Shown in pieces: positions 27,914-37,009 of a stretch of 64,000 nucleotides of DNA. The notes below the pieces were generated by a model that ran no database searches, was not told where the DNA came from, and saw only the letters and a list, made by a program, of their open reading frames with translations. The position numbers were made by a program, and so were the translations under genes. This stretch comes from Bacteroidales bacterium (GTDB lineage Bacteria > Bacteroidota > Bacteroidia > Bacteroidales > UBA932). Position 1 is the stretch's first letter. Every line of letters begins with the position of its first letter. The stretch is taken from assembly GCA_009777095.1 (NCBI GenBank), contig WRMN01000001.1, positions 62,001 to 126,000 on the forward strand, given 5' to 3'.

Positions 27914-28708
27914 TTACAATCTCACCACCTCTTTCAGCGCCCTGTATCCCTTGAGGCTGGCTTTTAGTATGGTGTTGTTTTTTAAGTGTATATGAAATTT
28001 TTCTTTTTCATAAAGTGCTATTTTGGCTACATAGTCAACATTGACGATATAGGAGCGGTGTATGCGCACAAACTGTTGCTGCGGAAGGTTTTCTTCAAAA
28101 TACTTCATGGTTTTTTCTTTCAGAAAAGTTCCTTCCGAACTGTGCAGTTTGACATAATCGCCGTCGGCTTCAAGAAAATGAATTTCCTGTACCGGAATAA
28201 GGTGAATTTCCTGTCGGTCTTTTACGGCTATCCGACTCAGGCTTTCGGCAGATCGGCGCTTTTCGGCGCTTTCATTTAATTTTTCGATGTACATCAGCAG
28301 ATAATACGCCAAAAGGCCGATGATATACACCAATATGCCTTCCAAAATTTTCCATGAGATAGAACTGTTAAGAAAGTGCATATAAACGGAGTCGGTTTCC
28401 ATTAACCATTGCAGCAGTAAGTAGCCGACGCCTATACTGAACAATAGAAATAAGGCCGCTATCAGGATATTATTGGTAATAAAACTATACCAAAGGGTGG
28501 CGCTTTTTCGATTGAAATATACCGGATACCAAAGGAACAGCAGGAAAAAGGCGAAACTCAGGTTAAATACGGCGGCATCTAAACAGGCATAGCCTATGGC
28601 CAAACCGTAAATGTAATGTACAACCAGCGTTTGTATGGTAATCATTACCACCACACAAACGCCGTAGAGCATGGCTGCCTGATAATTTCTGAAAAGAGGG
28701 TTACGCAT
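27914..28708 (-). CDS. Membrane-anchored LytTR-family transcriptional regulator
   Basis: The 264-residue protein has five or so N-terminal membrane helices (about 10-150), a short coiled segment and a C-terminal LytTR DNA-binding domain (about 170-264) with IHFLEADGDYVKLHSSEG, KTMKYFEENLPQQQFVRIHRSYIVN and LKGYRALKE. There is no receiver domain: it is a one-component, membrane-tethered LytTR type. Its ATG overlaps the stop of the LiaF-like gene by one base (TAATG), so the two are cotranslated and probably work together. Confidence 0.9.
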   Translation of the reverse strand: MRNPLFRNYQAAMLYGVCVVVMITIQTLVVHYIYGLAIGYACLDAAVFNLSFAFFLLFLWYPVYFNRKSATLWYSFITNNILIAALFLLFSIGVGYLLLQWLMETDSVYMHFLNSSISWKILEGILVYIIGLLAYYLLMYIEKLNESAEKRRSAESLSRIAVKDRQEIHLIPVQEIHFLEADGDYVKLHSSEGTFLKEKTMKYFEENLPQQQFVRIHRSYIVNVDYVAKIALYEKEKFHIHLKNNTILKASLKGYRALKEVVRL

Positions 28709-29463
28709 TACTTACATTTTATTTCGCCGCCGCCGAGTACTACATGAGTATGGATAATCAATATTTTGTCCTTATTCATTTCAACGCTCCGCTTTGGACG
28801 CTTGTCTTCAACATGGCCTAAAACATCATGATGTTGGATTTCAATATTCCAATCTACAGGTACACAGATAATTATGCCTCCGAAAACAGTGTGCAGTTCA
28901 AGATGGCTTACCCCCTCGGCCAATTCAGCCTCGCTCAGGTCTAATTCTATGCCTCCGAAAACACAACTGATTTTTCCGCCTTTAAAATTTTTAGTAGTAA
29001 CGCTTTCTTTAGAACCGCCGAATACATATTCACGATAGAGATAACCGGGTTCGTTGCTATTGCTTTTAAATTTGCTATAATTATGCTGATAGTCTTTGTT
29101 CGATTGCAGTTTCCAATAGAAATATTGTTTTTTCTCGAACAAGGCCTTATAAACAATAATAACTCCTATGATTATAAGGATAATAGCCCATCGATTTTCA
29201 TTAATAAAGCTAAAACCTTCAATATTTAATTTCGGGAGCAGGAAAAACCCTCCTATCAACATTAGTAACAGGCCGAAATCTCGGTTGTCCCGTGAGCAAA
29301 GGCTGACAAGTCCAATGCAAATCAGAATCATGGGCCAGGAGAAAATAACGGGCTTACAGGCCGAAGGCAGTACCTCTGCCTTAAATAAGAGTAGCAGGAT
29401 ACCTGCCGTAATAATCAACATACCAATCAGTACATTGCTGCTGTTAATTTTTATTTGTTTCAT
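28708..29463 (-). CDS. LiaF-like membrane protein (DUF5668/cell-wall stress response type)
   Basis: The 251-residue protein has four short hydrophobic helices in two hairpins (about 8-110) and a C-terminal beta-rich domain with the phrases CVFGGIELDLSEAEL and LHTVFGGIIICVPVDWNI, characteristic of the LiaF/DUF2154-like C-terminal fold. LiaF in Firmicutes inhibits a cell-envelope stress system; here the partner would be the LytTR protein encoded directly downstream. The ATG at 29463 is preferred over that at 29469. Confidence 0.82.
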   Translation of the reverse strand: MKQIKINSSNVLIGMLIITAGILLLLFKAEVLPSACKPVIFSWPMILICIGLVSLCSRDNRDFGLLLMLIGGFFLLPKLNIEGFSFINENRWAIILIIIGVIIVYKALFEKKQYFYWKLQSNKDYQHNYSKFKSNSNEPGYLYREYVFGGSKESVTTKNFKGGKISCVFGGIELDLSEAELAEGVSHLELHTVFGGIIICVPVDWNIEIQHHDVLGHVEDKRPKRSVEMNKDKILIIHTHVVLGGGEIKCK

Positions 29464-29570
29464 AATCATACTATTAAATTATGCCGCAAAATTCAGCATT
29501 ATTTTCAACGGCGGCAATAGTTTTTCTGTTAATTGACCCTATATCTCGACAAATAACGTTTTTTACCCGA

Positions 29571-29578
29571 CAAAGATA
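29571..29578 (-). promoter_or_regulatory. LiaF-LytTR operon -7 box (TATCTTTG)
   Basis: TATCTTTG on the minus strand, leaving a leader of about 100 bases before the LiaF-like start. Confidence 0.4.
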
Positions 29579-29600
29579 GAAAAAATGCTTCAAGATTTCA

Positions 29601-29660
29601 AGTTCAAGGTTTAAATGTCAATAAATCTAACCTTAAACTCTGAACTTTAAACTTTGAACC
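29601..29660. repeat. AAACTTTGAAC-type intergenic repeats
   Basis: This stretch has several direct and inverted copies of TTCAAGGTTTAA / CTTAAACT / GAACTTTAAACTTTGAAC. A like sequence (GTTCAAAGTTTAAAAG) is at 24049-24064. Low-complexity repeat family; no gene seen. Confidence 0.35.
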
Positions 29661-29672
29661 AAAAAAAATTGT

Positions 29673-29680
29673 TACATTTG
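29673..29680 (+). promoter_or_regulatory. DUF4836 gene -7 box (TACATTTG)
   Basis: TACATTTG lies 42 bases before the ATG at 29723. Confidence 0.45.
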
Positions 29681-29722
29681 TACAAAATTTTCAATTATTT
29701 ACAAATTTAACCCAATAAAACT

Positions 29723-31273
29723 ATGAAAAAAATGAAACAATGTGTACTTGGTTTATTCCTTGTATCTCTGATGTTTAGCTCTTGTCAGAAAACCGATCAA
29801 TCCCCCTTGTTGAACGTTATTCCCAAAGATGCTAAATTTGTATTGACCGTGAATAAAGAGCAATTGATTAAGAAAGGCGGTTTAGATCATTTAAAGAATT
29901 TTTCCTTTTATGAGAAAGCTCGTATGGCCGCGGCGGAAACAGGAATTAATTTAGAAGAGAATTTCCTGCTCAATTCCTCAAAGAGAGGCTTGGGACTGAA
30001 AGATGCTTATATCTTTATGCAAACAGAAAATGAAAATTTTCGCTTTGTTTATCTTACCGGCATGAAGGACCAAATTTTGTTTGAGAACAATGTACGCGAT
30101 GTACTTAATAAATTAAATGAAGAAGATGATCCCGCTCCTGAAATTCAGGATAAATTGTCTTATAAAATGCTGAAAAACGATGACGGTGAGATAACTATGG
30201 CGTGGAATGATAAGTTGTTCTTTGTTTTTGTCGGTAGTACGGAAGATATAAATTATGATGCTTATTTCAGACGTTCGGCCGAAGAAAGTTTAATGGCTGT
30301 GGCCGACTTTAAGCAATTCAGCGAACGTACGAGCGATATTGGTTTGTGGCTATCGATGCAAATGTATGTTGAATTCGTGGAACAGGCTGCAAAGTATTCG
30401 AGTATAGATATGAGTATTCCGGTGATAGATGATATGGCCGGTATGAATATGCATACCTACTTGGATTTTAAGGATAATGAAATTACATTTGAAACAATTA
30501 TGACGCCGGAAGAACAAATGGATACTTTCTACGAAAAATATCCTGTGTTGAAATGGGAATCCGACCAAAACATGTTGAAAGACTTTCCTGCAGCTTCTTA
30601 TTTTGCGCTTAAAGCAGCGTTTGACCTTCCGCAATATGTTAAAATATTGAAAGAAAACATGTTGGGAATGCCTGAAATGGCAGAAGTAGTCGATATTTTG
30701 GAAAATCCTGAAATAGCCGATATTTTGGATATTTTGGGCGGCGAACTTATGTTTAGCCTCTATGGTTTTTCCGATGGACCTATGTCCTTGCCTTTACTCG
30801 GTTTGTCGTTTACGGTAAATGGCGATGAGGGGTTCCAAAAAGTATTAGCTATGATTCCGCAAGAAATGGTGTATGACAATGGAAAATATTATGATCTTTC
30901 CACAGGTTTTGTAGGTGTACACTTTGCCTATAAGGATAATCGCGTGTTTGTAACCGACGATGAAAAAGCTATTCAGGCTTTCATCGCTGGCGGTAATGCT
31001 AAAAATATTACAGCGAACGCCACTATAGGGAAAGTTATAAAATCTTCTCCCATGTTATTTTACATTAATCTGAATCTTGATGATTATCCCTCGCTTATCA
31101 GAGAATCCCTGTCAGGTTTTGTTCCTCAGGAAGCCATAGCCACATTAGATATATTTAAGGATTTTTCTGTTTATATGACTTCCAAATATAGCACGCAAAT
31201 GTCCCTGAAGTTCAAGAGCGATAAAGAAAATTCGTTGAAACAATTGATAACATTAGCGGATAAGAGCAATTAA
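29723..31273 (+). CDS. DUF4836 family lipoprotein
   Basis: The 516-residue protein has a lipoprotein signal with lipobox FSSC (Cys about 21). The opening LLNVIPKDAKFVLTVNKEQLIKKGGL, two repeats of a beta-alpha domain and the C-terminal SMSLKFKSDKENSLKQL-like ending fit DUF4836, a Bacteroidota family of surface or periplasmic proteins. No enzyme motif is seen. The ABC ATPase gene starts 10 bases after its stop, so it may be coexpressed with the transporter. Confidence 0.85.
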   Translation: MKKMKQCVLGLFLVSLMFSSCQKTDQSPLLNVIPKDAKFVLTVNKEQLIKKGGLDHLKNFSFYEKARMAAAETGINLEENFLLNSSKRGLGLKDAYIFMQTENENFRFVYLTGMKDQILFENNVRDVLNKLNEEDDPAPEIQDKLSYKMLKNDDGEITMAWNDKLFFVFVGSTEDINYDAYFRRSAEESLMAVADFKQFSERTSDIGLWLSMQMYVEFVEQAAKYSSIDMSIPVIDDMAGMNMHTYLDFKDNEITFETIMTPEEQMDTFYEKYPVLKWESDQNMLKDFPAASYFALKAAFDLPQYVKILKENMLGMPEMAEVVDILENPEIADILDILGGELMFSLYGFSDGPMSLPLLGLSFTVNGDEGFQKVLAMIPQEMVYDNGKYYDLSTGFVGVHFAYKDNRVFVTDDEKAIQAFIAGGNAKNITANATIGKVIKSSPMLFYINLNLDDYPSLIRESLSGFVPQEAIATLDIFKDFSVYMTSKYSTQMSLKFKSDKENSLKQLITLADKSN

Positions 31274-31283
31274 ATCCCTAAGA

Positions 31284-31925
31284 ATGACTAACATCTCGTT
31301 GAATAATGTCTTACCTTCCTTTCTTTCCGACACCTCTGTGGTGTCGGAAATTTGGGGTAAGGATATTGTTTTTGCCAAGGGTGAATATAGCTTGGTAACA
31401 GCAGTTTCGGGAGTAGGTAAATCGTCGCTCCTGAGTTATATATTCGGCGAGCGCTGCGATTTTAGCGGAACTATTGCTTACGACGGACAAGGCTTGGAAG
31501 CCATAAAAGCGGACTGCTGGAGCGCTATTCGTCGTCGGCATATCAGCTATGTTTTTCAGGGGTTGAGGTTGTTTTCGGATTTAACGGCATTAGAAAATGT
31601 TTTGGTAAAAAACCGACTTACCCAACAAAAAAGCGAGGCGGAAATTCATGCCATGTTCGATGCCTTATGCCTTGCCGATAAGAAACAAGAAAAGGCTGCA
31701 CGGCTTTCTTTCGGCCAATTGCAGCGGGTAGCTATTATCCGCGCCTTGTGCCAGCCCTTCGACTTTTTGTTGTTAGATGAGCCATTCAGCCATTTAGACG
31801 AGATGAATATCAGCGTGGCCACAGCCTTGATTGAGCAGGAGGTGCAAAGCCGCAAGGCGGGGCTGCTCCTTTGCTCCTTAGGGCAGGAATACCCTTTTAA
31901 TTACCATCATAAGTTCAAACTTTAA
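31284..31925 (+). CDS. ABC transporter ATP-binding protein
   Basis: A 213-residue nucleotide-binding protein: Walker A VSGVGKSSLL, signature RLSFGQLQRVAIIRAL (LSFGQ instead of LSGGQ), Walker B FDFLLLDEPFSHLDE. The size and the neighbouring FtsX-type permease point to a LolD/MacB-like export or mechanotransmission ATPase. It lies between DUF4836 (10 bases) and the permease (4 bases). Confidence 0.92.
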   Translation: MTNISLNNVLPSFLSDTSVVSEIWGKDIVFAKGEYSLVTAVSGVGKSSLLSYIFGERCDFSGTIAYDGQGLEAIKADCWSAIRRRHISYVFQGLRLFSDLTALENVLVKNRLTQQKSEAEIHAMFDALCLADKKQEKAARLSFGQLQRVAIIRALCQPFDFLLLDEPFSHLDEMNISVATALIEQEVQSRKAGLLLCSLGQEYPFNYHHKFKL

Positions 31926-31929
31926 CGCC

Positions 31930-33129
31930 ATGCTAAGGAAATTGCTTAATAAAAATATCAGTATTCCTCAATTGCTGGGCTATGTGTTTGCCGCCTGTGC
32001 AGGTATGGCGATTATTTTTTCGGCCTTTTGTTTTTCTATGGATATCCGCCCCTTGTTGTCATCGGAACGTACAGGTTTGTTTAAGCCCGAATTTATGGTG
32101 CTGAACAAGCGGGTGCCCGTTGTTTCCATGAATATAGCCGCTATGGCTTTCAGTGATGCGGAAGTGGCCGAATTGAAGCAACAAAGTTTTGTGCGTTCGC
32201 TCTCGGCCTTTACCCCCGCACAATATACCGTGCAGCTATATACCGACAGAAACAGCGCCATTCCTTTTGCTACCGATGCTTTTTTTGAATCAGTGCCCGA
32301 CCGCCTGCTCGGCGATGCTTATTCCCCTTGGGGCTGGGATATTGATTTGCGCCTCATTCCTATTATTATTCCCCGCGATTATTTGGCCTTATATAATTTC
32401 GGCTTCGCCGGAACTCAAGGCTTGCCGCTCATTTCGGAAGCAGTGGTGCAACAGGTAGGCTTTAATGTCTTGTTGCGCGGAAGGGGGAGGATAGAAGAAT
32501 TTCAGGGGCGGATTGCAGGTTTTTCCGACGATTTGAATACTATTTTGGTGCCCGAAGCCTTTATGCTTTGGGCAAACGAACGTTTTGGCGATAGTCGCCA
32601 GCCGCAGCAGGCGTCGCGCCTGATTTTGGAGGTGAATAATCCCGCCGACCCGCAAATTGCCGCTTTCTTTGCTTCGAAAGAAAATTATGAAATCAACAGT
32701 AATAAGGGGGAGCAGGGAAAACTCTCTTACTTCCTTACTTTGCTGATTTTGCTGCTCTTGGCCATAGGCGTATTGATTATGCTGCCCGCTATAGGATTGA
32801 TGCTGCTGAGTATTAATTTATTAGTCTATAAAAATCAAAAAACGCTGGGCAATCTTATCTTGTTGGGTTATACGCGAATGCGTTTGGCGCGTTCCTATTG
32901 CCTGTTGGTCTTATTTTTGAATATATTGACAGGCCTGATTAGTGTTGCGCTTGCTTATATAGCTCAGAGTTGGTATATGCTAAAGTTAGCTGTTTTTGAC
33001 TTACAGCAGTCTGTCGGCTTTGGCCGTACCCTGCTTTTTGCCCTGCTCTTTGTGGCGCTGGTGTCTATCTTGGATATAGTATGGATTCACCGAAAAATCC
33101 GCCGTATCCCCACTCCCGCCAGAGGATAA
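31930..33129 (+). CDS. FtsX/MacB-like ABC permease
   Basis: A 399-residue permease: one N-terminal helix (about 12-35), a large extracytoplasmic domain (about 40-265) and three C-terminal helices (about 270-390), the MacB/LolE/FtsX topology. It is coupled to the ATPase gene 4 bases upstream. Substrate is unknown; the tie to the DUF4836 lipoprotein suggests lipoprotein or envelope work (inference). Confidence 0.85.
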   Translation: MLRKLLNKNISIPQLLGYVFAACAGMAIIFSAFCFSMDIRPLLSSERTGLFKPEFMVLNKRVPVVSMNIAAMAFSDAEVAELKQQSFVRSLSAFTPAQYTVQLYTDRNSAIPFATDAFFESVPDRLLGDAYSPWGWDIDLRLIPIIIPRDYLALYNFGFAGTQGLPLISEAVVQQVGFNVLLRGRGRIEEFQGRIAGFSDDLNTILVPEAFMLWANERFGDSRQPQQASRLILEVNNPADPQIAAFFASKENYEINSNKGEQGKLSYFLTLLILLLLAIGVLIMLPAIGLMLLSINLLVYKNQKTLGNLILLGYTRMRLARSYCLLVLFLNILTGLISVALAYIAQSWYMLKLAVFDLQQSVGFGRTLLFALLFVALVSILDIVWIHRKIRRIPTPARG

Positions 33130-33182
33130 CCACCCTTTAAACAACAATAAATAAAATCAATAAACATTAAAACAAACAATTT

Positions 33183-33737
33183 ATGAAAAAGAAATTTATT
33201 TGTACCGTATGTGGTTACGTACACGAAGGTACTGAAGCCCCTGACTTCTGTCCGCAATGCAAACAACCGAAATCGAAGTTTAAAGAAATGGAAGAAATCG
33301 AAGGCGCTTTGCAGTTTGCCGACGAACACCGTTTGGGCGTAGCTAAAGATGTTGACGCCGAAGTATTGGAAGGTTTGAGGGCACATTTCATGGGCGAAAG
33401 CACAGAGATAGGCATGTATCTGGCCATGGGCCGCCAAGCCGACCGCGAAGGCTATCCTGAAATTGCCGAGGCTTTCAAACGTTATGCTTTGGAAGAAGCT
33501 GACCACGCATCGCGCTTTGCCGAACTTTTAGGCGAGGTAGTTTGGGATACCAAAACCAATCTGAAGAAACGTATGGAAGCTGAAGTTGGCGCCTGCGCCG
33601 ATAAGAAGCGTATTGCCACCCGCGCCAAAGAATTGAACTTAGACGCTATTCACGACACGGTACATGAAATGTGTAAAGACGAAGCCCGCCACGGCAAAGG
33701 CTTTGAGGGACTGTATAACCGTTATTTCAAGCAATAA
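33183..33737 (+). CDS. Rubrerythrin with N-terminal rubredoxin domain (NADH peroxidase type)
   Basis: A 184-residue protein. Residues 1-35 form a short rubredoxin site (CTVCG and CPQC), and the rest is a four-helix diiron domain with [25 protein letters not shown] and CKDEARHG supplying the E/H ligands. The rubredoxin-first order is that of reverse rubrerythrins/NADH peroxidases, which detoxify H2O2 in anaerobes. A terminator follows. Confidence 0.93.
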   Translation: MKKKFICTVCGYVHEGTEAPDFCPQCKQPKSKFKEMEEIEGALQFADEHRLGVAKDVDAEVLEGLRAHFMGESTEIGMYLAMGRQADREGYPEIAEAFKRYALEEADHASRFAELLGEVVWDTKTNLKKRMEAEVGACADKKRIATRAKELNLDAIHDTVHEMCKDEARHGKGFEGLYNRYFKQ

Positions 33738-33775
33738 ACGTTTCTTCTGCCTCTCACGTTAAAAGAGCAACAATA

Positions 33776-33815
33776 AATCCCAACATTTTCATAATGAATT
33801 TGTTGGGATTTTAGT
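33776..33815. terminator. Bidirectional terminator between rubrerythrin and propeller lipoprotein
   Basis: AATCCCAACA (33776-33785) pairs with TGTTGGGATT (33801-33810), with T-rich sequence beyond on both strands; the loop can form a further TTCAT/ATGAA stem. It lies between two convergent genes. Confidence 0.8.
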
Positions 33816-33832
33816 TTTATTTATGAATATCC

Positions 33833-35095
33833 TTATTTGATTTTATAAGCCATTAGCGCGTTGCCATGGCGGAGATACAACATGCCTTGGTAGATTACAG
33901 GGTGCGCCCAATGTTGGGCAGTGCCTAAGGTAACTTTAAAACTGCTTACTATTTCTAACTCTTCAGGATTGGGTTTTACCAAAAACATTTCACCTCTTTC
34001 GCTGTAACAATAAAGCATACCTTCGGCAAAAATGATATTACTTCTACCGATTTCTTCTACCTTATATTTGGTTTCGCCTGTTTTCCAGTCCACGCAAAAC
34101 CAGTAATTGTTGGTGTGTCCCGAAGCATAAAGATAATCGCCAACCTTTATTGCACCACCCATTTGATTGTCCATTTCGTCGTTTTTCCAAACAAGCTCTG
34201 CGGTTTTTCCACCGTCTTTCAAGCGATATAACCATGCACCGCCTTTGTAGCCTGTAACGGCAAGAATCATGCCGTCAATATATATCGGGGTGTTGGGATT
34301 AATTCTGTTTTGGCTGGGCAGCGTTTGCGACCACAGCTGTTCGCCGGTTTCGGCGTTAAAAGCTACAAGTTCATTGTCATACCACGTATCACGCGACGCC
34401 CCTTCTATGGCTAATGGTGACAGCCACGTAACTACCATGGGTACTGACTGGTCGGCTATATACAGCGGCGAACAGTAGGAAGAAACCATGCCTGTTCCCG
34501 ACGACGACCATATCAACTCGCCTGTTTCTTTGTTTAAGGCCACCATGCTGTGTTGCTCTCCTCCCGGCGTCATAAAAATCGTATTTCCTGCAATTAAAGG
34601 GCTTTCGGTCATGCCGAACATAAGGTTTTCACCCTCAAATTCGGTTAATAAATCCTTTGTCCATACCTCGTTAAGCGTCGCTTCGTCCAAGCAAAAAAGT
34701 GTTCCGAGCGCGTTGAAGATATATAGCTTTCCATCGTTGATGCAGACCGACGACCGCGTGCCGTTCCAGTTGGTATCCCATTCCTTGCCTATAATCTTTT
34801 CGGTAAGTAGTTTTCCTGTCAAGTCAAACACGTAAAGCACAAGATCGTCGCCGTGCATTCCGGTAGCATAGAGTTTTTCGCCTGTAATAGCTACGGAGGT
34901 ATGACCTTCGCCCAATTCTTCAAAGTACCACAACAGTTGAGGTCCCTCTTCAGGCCATTCTTTCAACAAACCTGTTTCGTTGTACATGCCGTTACGGTTT
35001 TCGCCGCGCCACTGCCAGTTTTTCGCTGTATCCTGAGAAGAATTGACACAACTTGCGCATAAAAAAATTGCGATGAGGAGTAAGTAGTTTTTCAT
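33833..35095 (-). CDS. PQQ-binding-like beta-propeller lipoprotein
   Basis: The 420-residue protein has a lipoprotein signal (lipobox CASC, Cys about 16) and repeats of the eight-bladed PQQ-type propeller: NWQWRGENRNG, LYVFDLTGKLL, IAGNTIFMTPGG, VALNKETGELIW, VAFNAETGEQLW, FCVDWKTGETKY. Enzyme residues of quinoproteins are not evident, so it is more likely a scaffold like BamB (inference). The ATG at 35095 is chosen: the promoter at 35146-35177 excludes the upstream frame extension. Confidence 0.9.
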   Translation of the reverse strand: MKNYLLLIAIFLCASCVNSSQDTAKNWQWRGENRNGMYNETGLLKEWPEEGPQLLWYFEELGEGHTSVAITGEKLYATGMHGDDLVLYVFDLTGKLLTEKIIGKEWDTNWNGTRSSVCINDGKLYIFNALGTLFCLDEATLNEVWTKDLLTEFEGENLMFGMTESPLIAGNTIFMTPGGEQHSMVALNKETGELIWSSSGTGMVSSYCSPLYIADQSVPMVVTWLSPLAIEGASRDTWYDNELVAFNAETGEQLWSQTLPSQNRINPNTPIYIDGMILAVTGYKGGAWLYRLKDGGKTAELVWKNDEMDNQMGGAIKVGDYLYASGHTNNYWFCVDWKTGETKYKVEEIGRSNIIFAEGMLYCYSERGEMFLVKPNPEELEIVSSFKVTLGTAQHWAHPVIYQGMLYLRHGNALMAYKIK

Positions 35096-35145
35096 AAGAT
35101 TTTTTTTAAAATTGTTTAACACCCGTTTTTTTTGAAATACGGGTA

Positions 35146-35177
35146 CAAAGATAGTATTTTTAAGGTATTTTACCAAA
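35146..35177 (-). promoter_or_regulatory. Propeller lipoprotein promoter, TTTG-N20-TATCTTTG
   Basis: TTTG (35177-35174) and TATCTTTG (35153-35146) on the minus strand, spaced 20. Confidence 0.65.
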
Positions 35178-35203
35178 CACAGGCATTTTAGGCGGGATTA
35201 TTT

Positions 35204-35289
<86 letters not shown>

Positions 35290-35303
35290 AAAATTTTGAG
35301 GTG

Positions 35304-35334
35304 CAAAGATACGCCTTTTTGCCGTATTTCCAAA
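35304..35334 (-). promoter_or_regulatory. tRNA-Ser promoter, TTTG-N19-TATCTTTG
   Basis: TTTG (35334-35331) and TATCTTTG (35311-35304) on the minus strand. It interleaves with the divergent mutY promoter. Confidence 0.7.
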
Positions 35335-35343
35335 ATATCTGCG

Positions 35344-35351
35344 TATTTTTG
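35344..35351 (+). promoter_or_regulatory. mutY -7 box (TATTTTTG)
   Basis: TATTTTTG ends 10 bases before the mutY ATG; a TTTG at 35318-35321 is 22 bases upstream, slightly long. The transcript would have a very short leader. Confidence 0.45.
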
Positions 35352-35361
35352 TATTTTAGAT

Positions 35362-36444
35362 ATGGATTTTACTGCAATTTTGTTACACTGGTTTAAGAAT
35401 CACCAACGCAATTTGCCCTGGAAAGGCACTGCCGACCCGTACAAAATATGGCTGTCGGAGATTATCCTTCAGCAAACCAGGGTAGAGCAGGGTTACGATT
35501 ATTATCTCCGTTTTGTTCAACAATATCCCACCGTAAAAGTTTTAGCTGCAGCGCCTATTGACGAGGTGCTGAAACTGTGGCAGGGTTTGGGTTATTATTC
35601 CCGTGCTCGAAACTTGCATTATACGGCTCAAATCATTGCGAATGAGTTCAAAGGAAAATTTCCGACAAGTTACAAAAGTTTATTGAACTTAAAGGGCGTG
35701 GGAGAGTACACGGCTGCTGCTATCGCCTCTTTTGCTTATAACGAAGCGGTGGTGGCCATTGACGGTAACGGCTACCGCATCTTGTCGCGTTTTTTCGGAG
35801 TGGAAACCCCTATAGATACTACTACAGGCAAGAAAGAAATCTATGCCTTGGTTGAGGAGTTGTTGCCGCGCAAGGAAGCGGGACGCTTTAATCAGGCCCT
35901 CATGGATTTCGGGTCCTTAGTGTGTACGCCGAAGAATACGCAGTGTGCCGCTTGTCCGCTTTCGGAGGCTTGCTTTGCCTTTAACCACGCTAAGGTAGCG
36001 GCTTTGCCGATAAAGAGTAAGAAGGTGGCCGTGCGTTCCCGCTATTTCCATTATTTCATTGTCAGCGACGGACATTATACTTATTTGCACAAGCGCTCGG
36101 CAAATGATATCTGGAAAGGTTTATATGAGTTTCCCCTGATTGAAACTACCGCTCCGACGGAAGTTGATCATATTATTGAACAGCAGCTTTTTAAATCACT
36201 GTTCGGAAAATATGCGCCGAAAATTACGGCTTATTCTCAGGTGATTAAACACCAGTTGACCCATCAAAGGCTTTGGACCCGCTTTTATGCCATAAAATTA
36301 GATGCCATGCCGAAGCGCTTAGCTAAGGATTTTTGTAAGGTGCCTATAGCTCAGATAGAAACATATAGTATTCCTCGCTTAATTGACGCTTTTTTAGAAA
36401 AAAAGGCAGGACAGTTTTTATTTCAAAAAAAATGCTTACCTTAG
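35362..36444 (+). CDS. mutY: A/G-specific adenine DNA glycosylase
   Basis: MutY removes adenine mispaired with 8-oxoguanine. The 360-residue protein has the HhH-GPD fold with ILQQTRVEQGYDYY (catalytic Glu), LKGVGEYTAAAIASFAY and the catalytic Asp in VAIDGNGYRI, a C-x6-C-x2-C-x5-C [4Fe-4S] motif (CTPKNTQCAACPLSEAC) and a C-terminal NUDIX-like 8-oxoG recognition domain. The ATG at 35362 gives the family N-terminus; the longer frame starts before the promoter. Confidence 0.96.
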   Translation: MDFTAILLHWFKNHQRNLPWKGTADPYKIWLSEIILQQTRVEQGYDYYLRFVQQYPTVKVLAAAPIDEVLKLWQGLGYYSRARNLHYTAQIIANEFKGKFPTSYKSLLNLKGVGEYTAAAIASFAYNEAVVAIDGNGYRILSRFFGVETPIDTTTGKKEIYALVEELLPRKEAGRFNQALMDFGSLVCTPKNTQCAACPLSEACFAFNHAKVAALPIKSKKVAVRSRYFHYFIVSDGHYTYLHKRSANDIWKGLYEFPLIETTAPTEVDHIIEQQLFKSLFGKYAPKITAYSQVIKHQLTHQRLWTRFYAIKLDAMPKRLAKDFCKVPIAQIETYSIPRLIDAFLEKKAGQFLFQKKCLP

Positions 36445-36488
36445 CGCTGTGAATTAATACAAGTATCAACCACCTAAAATTAATTTTT

Positions 36489-36935
36489 ATGGCATTAAAC
36501 AAAGCAATGTTAATTGGGAACCTTGGAAAGGACCCCGAAGTGCGTCACCTCGAAAGCGGAGTGCCGGTAGTAACTATTCCCTTAGCTACCACCGAGCGTT
36601 ACAAAGATCGTAATGGCGAAGTAAAAGAACAAACGGAATGGCACAATGTAGTGCTCTGGCGGTCATGGGCTGAATTTGCGGAGAAGTATCTTCGTAAGGG
36701 CATGCAAATTTACGTAGAAGGGAAAATTCGTTCACGTAGCTGGGAAGACCAAAGCGGGCAGAAACGCTACATTACTGAGATTGTAGCTGATGTAGTGCGT
36801 ATGTTGGGACGTAAGTCCGACAACGAACACCAGGGCGCAGCAGCAGCTAAACCCGCAGTTGTTTCCGCCCCGACACCTCCTCCTGCCGAAGAGGTGCTTG
36901 TGGAGCAGCAAGAAGGCGATGATCTCCCCTTCTAA
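36489..36935 (+). CDS. ssb: Single-stranded DNA-binding protein
   Basis: The 148-residue SSB has the OB-fold (NKAMLIGNLGKDPEVRHLESG, then TEWHNVVLWRSWAEFAEKYL and KGMQIYVEGKIRSRSWED) and the acidic tip EGDDLPF that recruits repair and replication partners. It is 44 bases after mutY, with a terminator directly behind it. Confidence 0.97.
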   Translation: MALNKAMLIGNLGKDPEVRHLESGVPVVTIPLATTERYKDRNGEVKEQTEWHNVVLWRSWAEFAEKYLRKGMQIYVEGKIRSRSWEDQSGQKRYITEIVADVVRMLGRKSDNEHQGAAAAKPAVVSAPTPPPAEEVLVEQQEGDDLPF

Positions 36936-36971
36936 TCTCTGCGGAACGAGTAAAACCTGTCACCATAAATG

Positions 36972-37004
36972 AACAGCCTTGGCTTTTGCCGAGGCTGTTT
37001 TTTA
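36972..37004 (+). terminator. Rho-independent terminator after ssb
   Basis: AACAGCCTTGGC (36972-36983) / GCCGAGGCTGTT (36988-36999) with a TTTT loop and a TTTTT tail: a 12-bp stem with one G-T pair. Confidence 0.9.
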
Positions 37005-37009
37005 GTTGT

